DNA of 13,652 nt from Rhodobiaceae bacterium (GTDB lineage Bacteria > Pseudomonadota > Alphaproteobacteria > Parvibaculales > Parvibaculaceae), in assembly GCA_002746275.1 (NCBI GenBank), contig NVWR01000001.1, positions 438,114 to 451,765 of the forward strand. The letters run 5' to 3'. Every line of letters begins with the position of its first letter. Positions within the stretch are counted from its first letter, which is position 1. The translations under genes were made by a program, and so were the position numbers. Below, one piece after another: positions 8,280 through 13,652 of the stretch. Below the pieces are notes generated by a model, which saw only the letters and a list, made by a program, of their open reading frames with translations, ran no database searches and was not told the origin of the DNA.

Positions 8280-8504
8280 ATGGCAAAGATCGAAGTGAAA
8301 AGCGAAATCACCGGCAAGGTGTGGAAGATAGAGACCAAACCTGGTGATGTGCTCGCCGAAGATGATCCCATCCTGATCTTAGAATCTATGAAGATGGAAA
8401 TTCCCGTCATGGCACCCACAGACGGCAAGCTCATTGAAATTCTTGTGGCGGAAGAAGATACCGTTGAGGAAGAGCAGGTAATCGCCATCATGGACGACGC
8501 GTGA
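8280..8504 (+). CDS. Stand-alone biotin/lipoyl-attachment carrier protein
   Basis: A 74-residue protein that is essentially one biotinyl domain. The attachment motif is ESMKME, with lysine K38 in the hairpin turn where biotin protein ligase adds biotin. The flanks match the fold: SEITGKVWKI near the start, PGDVLAEDDPILIL before the motif, and TDGKLIEIL with a final strand VIAIMDD. Full BCCP proteins are about twice as long, with a Pro/Ala-rich N-terminal arm that is absent here. It resembles the small BLAP-type proteins known from Bacillus and mycobacteria. A frame opening at a TTG (8259) is possible, but the ATG at 8280 has AGGA eight bases upstream. It lies 57 bases after modC, so co-transcription is possible. 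No carboxylase subunit is nearby, so its partner enzyme is unknown. Confidence 0.88.
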   Translation: MAKIEVKSEITGKVWKIETKPGDVLAEDDPILILESMKMEIPVMAPTDGKLIEILVAEEDTVEEEQVIAIMDDA

Positions 8505-8507
8505 CCT

Positions 8508-9827
8508 TCAACTCACACCAAAAATACGCTTGAGAAATGGGTTGAGCATCCGAGCATCGGGATCAATCCGTTTTCGTACATCACAAAATGCATCCCACTT
8601 AGGATAGATTTCGCACAACTCTTCTGCACCCAGGGTGTGAATTTTTCCCCAGTGAGGGCGCCCGCCATAGTTGCGGAATATGGCCTCCACACCATCAAAC
8701 AGTTTTTTGTAAGCTTGCTTGTGATACTGGTGAATAGAGATCGTCACACTCTCACGTTCGTAAAACGGGCTAAGCCAGGCATCGTCTTTCGCAACATATC
8801 GATATTCGATCGGGAAGAGAAAATTGACGCCACAGGTGCGCATATGTTCCGCGACTTCGCGCACACAATCAGGGCCCTTCTCAGCAGCGATCGCATACTC
8901 CATCTCATTGAAGCGCACATTCCGGTCACTCGGGAACGCGTCATGCGACCACCGCGCCCTTCCCGGTTCATCCCCCGAGTACCGCGCGCCCCCCTGCTCC
9001 GTCATTTGCCGTTGAAAGCGGGATCGCATAAAAGGGGCAAAGCGCGTGATTTCGCACAGACGACGAAATGCGATATCTGCCGGTCCAATAGACCCATCAG
9101 GCGCTCGCCTGCGAGGTTTTGGTTTCGCATCCACCTCATTCAACGTTTTGACAAGAACCTCGTCAGCAAACGGAAACCAGAAAAATTCAAAATGACGGTT
9201 GTCTTTGCTGAGCCTATCAAGCGAAGAAAATAAATCGGACACAGACATCCGCCCGCCACGTTCTTCCAGCGCATAAGCGTCTCTACATTGAAGCTCGATC
9301 TCGCTCATGATGCCAAGGGATCCCATGGCGACGCGGCCCGCATGAAATAGATCAGCATTCTCTTCTCGTGAGCACTGCACCACGTCTCCTGAAGGGGTCA
9401 CCAGCCGAAACCCCATGACCGCCGCAGACAGACTGCCAAGGGTCGTTCCCGTCCCATGGGTCCCGGTGCCCACGGCCCCGGCAATTGTCTGTCGATCAAT
9501 ATCCCCTTGATTAGGGAGCCCCAGGCCCTGACCATGAAGAAGAGGCCCCATCTCCCGGATGCCTGTACCGGCATATACCCGCGCGCGCTTTGTTGTGCTG
9601 TCGGAAGAAATCAGCCCCGACATATTTGAAAGCGAAATAAGTGTCCCAGAGGTTTCACAAATAGGCGTGAAGGAATGTCCTGAGCCGGTAACCCGTATTG
9701 GCGTTTCAGCTGCTCTGACCCCCTCCACGAGGGCTGCCTCATCACTTGGTTCGAGAATGTTCGTCGGATTTGCCTTCACCCAACCTGACCAATTGGTCCA
9801 CACGTCCGTCTGCGTCTTCTCCGTCAT
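8508..9827 (-). CDS. FAD-dependent sugar-1,4-lactone oxidase family protein (gulonolactone/arabinonolactone oxidase-like)
   Basis: A 439-residue flavoenzyme of the vanillyl-alcohol-oxidase superfamily, aldonolactone oxidase branch. The N-terminal FAD domain (about 20-190) contains RVTGSGHSFTPI, where H51 matches the position that carries covalent FAD in gulonolactone oxidases, and the glycine-rich GDIDRQTIAGAVGTGTHGTG segment (about 108-127). The C-terminal substrate domain ends with HWGK (392-395), the counterpart of the conserved HWAK active-site motif, then DPDARMLNPFLKRIFG. These features predict oxidation of a sugar lactone or related polyol with oxygen or another acceptor. The substrate cannot be told from sequence. 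There is no signal peptide, so it is probably cytoplasmic. The ATG at 9827 has GAGGGGG four bases upstream. The gene converges on the biotin carrier with a 3-base gap and no terminator between. Confidence 0.88.
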   Translation of the reverse strand: MTEKTQTDVWTNWSGWVKANPTNILEPSDEAALVEGVRAAETPIRVTGSGHSFTPICETSGTLISLSNMSGLISSDSTTKRARVYAGTGIREMGPLLHGQGLGLPNQGDIDRQTIAGAVGTGTHGTGTTLGSLSAAVMGFRLVTPSGDVVQCSREENADLFHAGRVAMGSLGIMSEIELQCRDAYALEERGGRMSVSDLFSSLDRLSKDNRHFEFFWFPFADEVLVKTLNEVDAKPKPRRRAPDGSIGPADIAFRRLCEITRFAPFMRSRFQRQMTEQGGARYSGDEPGRARWSHDAFPSDRNVRFNEMEYAIAAEKGPDCVREVAEHMRTCGVNFLFPIEYRYVAKDDAWLSPFYERESVTISIHQYHKQAYKKLFDGVEAIFRNYGGRPHWGKIHTLGAEELCEIYPKWDAFCDVRKRIDPDARMLNPFLKRIFGVS

Positions 9828-9885
9828 GCCACCCCCTCGTCACACAAGCTCTACATCGACAATCCAGAACTCAAGCATACAAAAA

Positions 9886-9910
9886 GCGGGCACGTTAGCA
9901 ACGCACCCGC
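9886..9910. terminator. bidirectional intrinsic terminator downstream of the DUF1329 gene
   Basis: The hairpin has outer arms GCGGG / CCCGC, a 2x2 CA/CA internal mismatch, inner arms CGTT / AACG and a 3-base loop. On the minus strand it is followed by TTTTTG (9885-9880), which would end the DUF1329 transcript 36 bases after its stop. On the plus strand it is followed by CTTTATTTTTT (9911-9921), so it can work both ways. Confidence 0.8.
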
Positions 9911-9946
9911 CTTTATTTTTTCTCGTATTGTACTCCGCGACGAACG

Positions 9947-11338
9947 TCAGCGTGCTGCTGAGGCCCGAACACCAGAGGGTGTAAACTGACTTTCGTCCAG
10001 CTCATCTGCAAAGAAATTGATCATGGGTTCCTGGTTCTTCAGGCCCTGGATCGTGTATCTGCCGATGATCAGATCATAAACCATTTCTGATCCGTTGAAG
10101 CATGTAGGCACATCATAATACTGAATGATGTGGGCTTCTTGAATACGCCACAGCTCACCACGAGCGTCATACAGATCCGCAGCGGCCATCGTCCAGCTAT
10201 CTTCGTCAAAGTACTTTACGCGCCGATTATAGATGTGACGTTGGTTTTCCCGCAGCTTGCCTTCGACCTGCCACACCCGGTGCAATTCATACCGGACCAA
10301 ATCCTGATCGATATGCCGCTCTTGGGCGATCTGCTCGTAAGTCAGAGCATCGCTACCCAGCCGATAACTATTATAGGCGATGTATTTTTCGAACTTGCCC
10401 AACAGTTCCCACGTGTATCGATCCGGCGATCCATTGAACAAGTCAAAATTGTCAGCCGTCTGAAGACCATCCGAATAGCTCTGCGGATTGTCGTAGGCAA
10501 TCGTTGGTGCCCGACGCACACGTCGTGTGCCTGGACTATATGACCATGCGTTCCGCGGGCCCTCGACCTGATTGATCGTGTCATGCACAAGAATAATTTC
10601 GCCCGCGCGCCGTGCAGGTGAGATCACTGTTTGCATATATTTCAGAGAAATGTTGTTGAGATCAGCGAAAGCTTCCTTCGCTGGGTCGGCATAGGTGAAG
10701 ATCACTTGATCACGCACCACAATCGCTGTGAATCCCCCGCCAAAAGAAGGCGAGAATGCAGAAAACTGCCGTGTCAGTTTATGGCCGCGATAACGCAAAT
10801 TATGATTCCAAACCACTTCCACACCTTCAGAAGGAATAGGAAATGGTGTGCCAAGCAACGCACCGTCAACACCGTTCCCGCCAGCAACAAGCCGAGCGTT
10901 CACCGCATTTTGCCGGTTAGCAGCGTAAATCGATTCTGGAAATGCACAGGAACGACGCGACGCATACACATTCATCTTGTAGGTGTCGTACGCGTCCATA
11001 ATCTCCAGCTGACCCACCGTCATATTTTCTGCATACGACGCCGCATTTTCCGGCGTAATCGTGAACAGGATCGGGTCATCAGCAAACGGATCGGCATGGT
11101 GATCGCCTGCAGAGTAAGTAACATTGGCCGGTGGCGTGGAAAGGCCCCCGGTCCAGGCTGGAATAGTGCCAGCTGCATTGCCGGCACGCTCAGCCCCCAT
11201 GGGGGTTAAATCGCTATCCAGGCGGGCAGCTTCGCTTTCGCTCACACCCGCGAACGCTGACACGGATAGTCCTAAGCTCATGCCAATCGCGAGTGTGCAA
11301 CGGATGAGACCTTTGGAAGGATTTGCTGTTCTAAACAA
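9947..11338 (-). CDS. Exported DUF1329 family protein
   Basis: A 463-residue secreted protein. A signal peptide with hydrophobic core at about 12-26 ends in SAFA (cleavage near 30). The mature start, with LTPMGAERAGNAAGTIPAWTGGL, is the characteristic opening of DUF1329 proteins. Further family-like segments are PESIYAANRQNA (about 134-145), GTPFPIPSEGVEVVWNHNLRYRG, SPGTRRVRRAPTIAYDNP and a C-terminal NGSEMVYDLIIGRYTIQGL. The family is thought to have a LolA-like lipid-binding fold and is often encoded beside a DUF1302 outer-membrane protein and an RND-type exporter, but neither is in this window. It starts at TTG with AGAGG seven bases upstream; no ATG is available nearby. Two cysteines (in RRSCAFPE and VPTCFNG) may be paired. 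Function is unknown; a periplasmic lipid or hydrophobic-ligand role is inference from the family. Confidence 0.85.
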   Translation of the reverse strand: MFRTANPSKGLIRCTLAIGMSLGLSVSAFAGVSESEAARLDSDLTPMGAERAGNAAGTIPAWTGGLSTPPANVTYSAGDHHADPFADDPILFTITPENAASYAENMTVGQLEIMDAYDTYKMNVYASRRSCAFPESIYAANRQNAVNARLVAGGNGVDGALLGTPFPIPSEGVEVVWNHNLRYRGHKLTRQFSAFSPSFGGGFTAIVVRDQVIFTYADPAKEAFADLNNISLKYMQTVISPARRAGEIILVHDTINQVEGPRNAWSYSPGTRRVRRAPTIAYDNPQSYSDGLQTADNFDLFNGSPDRYTWELLGKFEKYIAYNSYRLGSDALTYEQIAQERHIDQDLVRYELHRVWQVEGKLRENQRHIYNRRVKYFDEDSWTMAAADLYDARGELWRIQEAHIIQYYDVPTCFNGSEMVYDLIIGRYTIQGLKNQEPMINFFADELDESQFTPSGVRASAAR

Positions 11339-11512
11339 TATGACACCTCTCGTTTGAGTTATTCGCTACTCAAGCCTCGGGAGGCGTTACAAGGGGTCGA
11401 TATTCTCACGGTTTTCCCGTGCCACCCGACAGGCAATACACCTTTTAGTCTAGCAGACATAATCGTCCCTGTCAGACCAGCAACTGGGGCAAGTTACCGC
11501 AGGTGACCGACA
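11339..11512. promoter_or_regulatory. upstream region of the DUF1329 gene with two adjacent dyads
   Basis: The 174 bases between the Sel1 gene stop and the DUF1329 start should contain the DUF1329 promoter. Close to the gene lie a perfect dyad TTGAGT-N8-ACTCAA (11354-11373) and, directly after it, GCCTC-GG-GAGGC (11374-11385). A further small hairpin CACGG-N5-CCGTG is at 11407-11421. A TTGTAA on the minus strand (11392-11387) could be a -35 element, but I see no good -10 at the right distance. No clear terminator for the Sel1 gene is present. Confidence 0.4.
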
Positions 11513-12256
11513 TCATCCCTCGTCTGAATTGTCATCCGCCCCGTCTTGGGCCGGCACAAACTGGCGCGCCATAACCGTGGCATCCTTGATCTGTTGAGCT
11601 GTCATCTCAAGCGAAATTTTTTCTAGCGCATTGGTTGAAAAATGGGGGAATCCGCCCTCCACAGCGAGCAGGAAATACATGTAGGCTTTCTCAATATCCT
11701 GCTCGACGCTTTCACCGCTCTCGTACATCGTACCAATATTGTATTGCGCGACGGCACTCCCCTGCAGAGCTGCAGCAAGATACCAGCGGGCGGCCTCATC
11801 TACGTCGGCCTCAACACCCCACCCATTGTCATACATTGTCGCGAGGTCATGCTGAGCGCGCTCATCACCACCCTCAGCTCCCATTCTCAGATATTTAACC
11901 GCCAACGGAACATCGCGCTCGACGACCTTGGCGTCGAAATGTTCCTCACCTAGCCGAAATGCCGCGCCGACATCACCGTTTTCATCAGCCGCAACCGTCC
12001 AGACAGCCATGGCTTCCTCATAGAAACCTCGCCGATAGAGATCATACCCAACGGCTTCAGTCGCCGGTTCCGCAACGCTCTCATCAGCCGCGCCAGCTAT
12101 CGTGGCTGCCGCCACGGTCACGGCAAGAACAAGAGCTGCAAAAGTCAGCACGGCAATCTGCGGAAACCAGGCCCGCTGGTCCGCCTGACCAATCGCTCTT
12201 GCGCCACGGAAGCGTCTTCCTGTGATGTTTTTCTCGTTATTTCGGAATTCTGTCAT
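11513..12256 (-). CDS. Membrane-anchored Sel1-repeat protein
   Basis: A 247-residue protein with a polar, basic N terminus (1-31), one membrane helix at about 32-56 and the remainder presumably periplasmic. A TPR-like helix (about 69-92, GYDLYRRGFYEEAMAVW) is followed by three Sel1-type repeats of about 36 residues: 94-129 (AAFRLGEEHF, then AVKYLRMGAEGG), 130-165 (AQHDLATMYDNGWGV, AARWYLAAALQ) and 166-201 (AQYNIGTMYESGESV, AYMYFLLAVEGG). A charged C-terminal tail ends in acidic residues. Sel1 proteins act as scaffolds for protein-protein contacts in envelope, secretion or signalling tasks, so the exact role here is unknown. The ATG at 12256 has only a weak GGG upstream. It is divergent from the zinc-ribbon membrane protein gene and the two probably share a control region. 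Confidence 0.85.
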   Translation of the reverse strand: MTEFRNNEKNITGRRFRGARAIGQADQRAWFPQIAVLTFAALVLAVTVAAATIAGAADESVAEPATEAVGYDLYRRGFYEEAMAVWTVAADENGDVGAAFRLGEEHFDAKVVERDVPLAVKYLRMGAEGGDERAQHDLATMYDNGWGVEADVDEAARWYLAAALQGSAVAQYNIGTMYESGESVEQDIEKAYMYFLLAVEGGFPHFSTNALEKISLEMTAQQIKDATVMARQFVPAQDGADDNSDEG

Positions 12257-12287
12257 GGTCGTTTACCCAATAATTTAAGGCAGCGGA

Positions 12288-12317
12288 TAGGATGTCACCC
12301 GGTGGCATATGTCACCC
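12288..12317. promoter_or_regulatory. 9-base direct repeat between the divergent Sel1 and zinc-ribbon genes
   Basis: ATGTCACCC occurs twice, at 12292-12300 and 12309-12317, exactly 17 bases apart and separated by GGTGGCAT, which is itself partly complementary to the repeat. On the minus strand each copy contains GTGACA, a good -35 match, and the left copy is about 15 bases from a TAAATT that could be the Sel1 gene's -10. On the plus strand TAGGAT (12288-12293) could be a -10 for the rightward gene. An operator or tandem promoter element is inferred, not shown. Confidence 0.4.
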
Positions 12318-12336
12318 TAGAGGATTGGCGAGCGCG

Positions 12337-13035
12337 ATGCCCTTTGCCAAGTTAACGATTGGTCACATATCTGTGTCTGTTGCAGCGCAAAAATTGTCGG
12401 AATTTGGCGTAGATCAGCCTGAAATCGCTGGCCTAGCGCTTTTAACCGCCGTAATCCTGAGCTTTATCCTGCTTGCGGGCTGTTTCGCAGCCCACTTTAA
12501 GGGACGAAGCGCCGTCATTTGGAGCGCGATCGCAGCTGGTGCTCAATTCGTGGCCCTGACGCTTCCCATTTCAGTGATCGCCCTCACCGGTCTGGCTGAC
12601 CCACGGGATCTGGTTTTAACCGGCAGCGAATCTGCTTTTTCAACTTTTAGGCTTTTCGCGGAAATGTCGGTGGTCGCCGGTTTCACCACCCTAGGTGTGT
12701 TGAGCTTCCTCACTCAGACAAAATGGAAACAATGCCCAGCCTGCGATGCGCGTATCCCCTGGCGGATCAAAACATGTCCTGCATGTGCCTCCAGCCAGAC
12801 AGTGAGCCCCAAAACCCGCGCAAAGTTGGAACCAGGCGCCTATCCACGGCTCAAAGCGCGAACCATCCATCTGCCCGTCGAACTTGACGATCAGCTAAGG
12901 CGCGTTGCCCGTCCCTTGAAAAAGCGTTTTTCCATGACAGAGGAAGCTGCCGTATCCCAGTTCGTTCGAAAACTAGTTGAGCGTTTTGACGGGCACTTTG
13001 ATCAGGTAGACGACGACAATTCCAAACACAAGTAA
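12337..13035 (+). CDS. Unrecognised membrane protein with zinc-ribbon motif and RHH-like tail
   Basis: I do not recognise this gene. The 232-residue product has three likely membrane helices (about 29-52, 60-84 and 105-126), then CPAC-N10-CPAC (C133, C136, C147, C150), which looks like a compact zinc ribbon at the membrane surface. The C-terminal part (about 175-217) runs TIHLP, an amphipathic helix ELDDQLRRVARPL, a short loop, and a second helix EEAAVSQFVRKLVERF. That order of strand, helix, turn and helix matches the ribbon-helix-helix (CopG/Arc-type) pattern, and the tail is basic enough to touch DNA, but this is by eye only. An ATG at 12292 would add 15 residues; I prefer 12337 because the extra part looks non-coding and contains the direct repeats, though AGAGGA is 12 bases away. 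It ends 8 bases from the tRNA 3' end. Confidence 0.75.
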   Translation: MPFAKLTIGHISVSVAAQKLSEFGVDQPEIAGLALLTAVILSFILLAGCFAAHFKGRSAVIWSAIAAGAQFVALTLPISVIALTGLADPRDLVLTGSESAFSTFRLFAEMSVVAGFTTLGVLSFLTQTKWKQCPACDARIPWRIKTCPACASSQTVSPKTRAKLEPGAYPRLKARTIHLPVELDDQLRRVARPLKKRFSMTEEAAVSQFVRKLVERFDGHFDQVDDDNSKHK

Positions 13036-13043
13036 ATGGAAAG

Positions 13044-13120
<77 letters not shown>

Positions 13121-13151
13121 TAAACCAATCTGCATGGTCGTCACGTGTCCC

Positions 13152-13457
13152 CTAGTGGGTCCACTGGCCGATCCGGCCAAATTTGAAATTATCAGAATAA
13201 GCTTTGATCAATCGAGTCGGCTTTTTAGGCTCAACCACCTGATAGGCAAGCCCATGTTTTTCGGCAAAGGCAATCGCTTGTTCTTTGGCCTCAAACTGCA
13301 TCACCACTTGCGAATTCATATCACCCGAACTGGTGTAACCCATCAACGGGTCAATGGACCGCGCTGTCTCAGCCTCGAATTCAAGAACCCACTTGTGGGT
13401 ATTCGCTCGGCCAGATTGCATGGCTGTTTTCGTCGGTCTGTAAATACGCGCAAGCAT
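13152..13457 (-). CDS. NDUFS4-like accessory subunit of respiratory complex I (ETC complex I subunit family)
   Basis: A 101-residue protein of the 'ETC complex I subunit' family, the bacterial counterpart of the mitochondrial 18-kDa NDUFS4 subunit. It is expected to bind the peripheral arm of NADH:ubiquinone oxidoreductase near the N and Q modules. Family landmarks are ARIYRPTKTAMQSGRANTHKW at the N terminus (partly ARIYRP and MQSGR), the IDPLMGYTSSGDM centre, then FEAKEQAIAFAEKHGLAYQVV and a C-terminal KAYSDNFKFGRIGQWTH. The frame opens at an ATG at 13475, but the ATG at 13457 has GGGAAGG five bases upstream and gives the usual product (MLARIYRP). This subunit is characteristic of alphaproteobacteria and mitochondria. 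It stands apart from any nuo cluster and is followed by tRNA-Arg. It is complete, with no odd features. Confidence 0.93.
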   Translation of the reverse strand: MLARIYRPTKTAMQSGRANTHKWVLEFEAETARSIDPLMGYTSSGDMNSQVVMQFEAKEQAIAFAEKHGLAYQVVEPKKPTRLIKAYSDNFKFGRIGQWTH

Positions 13458-13602
13458 GTGAGCCTTCCCATCCAATCGAAGCTGTCAGACAGGCCCTGTA
13501 TCACCTGATTTGCTTCCAAAAACAAGGCCTTGAGGGTCATCAAATGCCCCCCGCCGTCACCCAAATATCATAGGTCCGTTAAACAACTGCCACAGCTCCG
13601 GG
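13458..13602 (-). promoter_or_regulatory. upstream region of the NDUFS4-like gene
   Basis: About 145 bases without a credible gene. On the minus strand TATGAT, complementary to 13567-13572, is a good -10 match about 110 bases before the start, but no convincing -35 is spaced correctly. The ribosome-binding GGGAAGG is at about 13463-13469. Nothing else stands out. Confidence 0.3.
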
Positions 13603-13652
13603 CTATTCCACCCCTGCGACCAACTCTATTTGCCCCACCTTCAAGGTCCCCA
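13603..13652 (-). CDS. possible 3' end of a truncated gene entering from the right edge
   Basis: On the minus strand an open frame enters from the edge and stops at TAG (13605-13603). Its last residues would be GTLKVGQIELVAGVE, a plausible protein C terminus. Only 15 codons are visible, so neither family nor reality can be judged; it would lie upstream of the NDUFS4-like gene in the same direction. Confidence 0.22.
   Translation of the reverse strand, partial: GTLKVGQIELVAGVE

Noticed and set aside
11407..11421. CACGG-N5-CCGTG hairpin as terminator of the Sel1 gene
   Set aside because: There is no T-run after it on either strand, so it does not meet the pattern of an intrinsic terminator.
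11407..11440. minus-strand TGGCACG as a sigma54 promoter for the DUF1329 gene
   Set aside because: The -24-like element is present, but the required TTGC at -12 is missing (AACC at that spacing).
11635..11953. two overlapping plus-strand open frames opposite the Sel1 gene
   Set aside because: They overlap each other and the Sel1 repeats, and their translations show no domain or ribosome-binding site.
13343..13564. 73-codon minus-strand frame across the NDUFS4-like start
   Set aside because: It overlaps the NDUFS4-like gene in another frame and has no recognisable features. The strong ribosome-binding site belongs to the ATG at 13457.

Overview
This 13.65-kb window looks like ordinary chromosomal DNA of an alphaproteobacterium, probably an aerobic, respiring, rhizobiales-like lineage. 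The main evidence is a complete AapJQMP-type general L-amino-acid ABC transporter beside a cystathionine beta-lyase gene, an NDUFS4-type accessory subunit of respiratory complex I (found in alphaproteobacteria and mitochondria), a ModABC molybdate importer, and moderately GC-rich coding. The exact genus cannot be read from the sequence. There is no insertion sequence, phage gene, CRISPR array or rRNA. No gene-free stretch exceeds about 180 bases.

Layout. Bases 60-4273 (minus strand) hold aapJ-aapQ-aapM-aapP, transcribed right to left with gaps of 3-18 bases and most likely forming one operon. It encodes a periplasmic binding protein, two permeases and an ATPase. A 175-bp divergent intergenic region (4274-4448) separates it from a plus-strand cluster, metC-modA-modB-modC (4449-8222). 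Each junction in that cluster is a 4-base stop/start overlap, so methionine-pathway beta-lyase and molybdate import are translationally coupled. A 74-residue stand-alone biotin carrier protein follows (8280-8504). It converges, with a 3-base gap, on a minus-strand gene for a covalent-FAD sugar-lactone (gulonolactone/arabinonolactone) oxidase-like enzyme (8508-9827). A bidirectional hairpin terminator (9886-9910) then separates that gene from a secreted DUF1329-family protein (9947-11338, minus).

Right end. A membrane-anchored Sel1-repeat protein (11513-12256, minus) is divergent from an unrecognised membrane protein (12337-13035, plus). The latter has three membrane helices, a four-cysteine zinc-ribbon-like motif and a C-terminal tail whose pattern resembles a ribbon-helix-helix DNA-binding fold. 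The short space between the two contains an exact 9-base direct repeat. A tRNA-Arg(UCU) gene with encoded CCA lies just downstream of the NDUFS4-like gene on the minus strand. Both window edges may hold a few codons of truncated neighbouring genes.

The most interesting item is the divergent Sel1 / membrane zinc-ribbon-RHH-like pair with its repeat-bearing intergenic region, a possible membrane-tethered regulator. The rest is mostly recognisable housekeeping and transport content, with some unusual arrangements: coupling of metC to modABC, an orphan biotin carrier, an orphan DUF1329 protein and a seemingly membrane-anchored AapJ.
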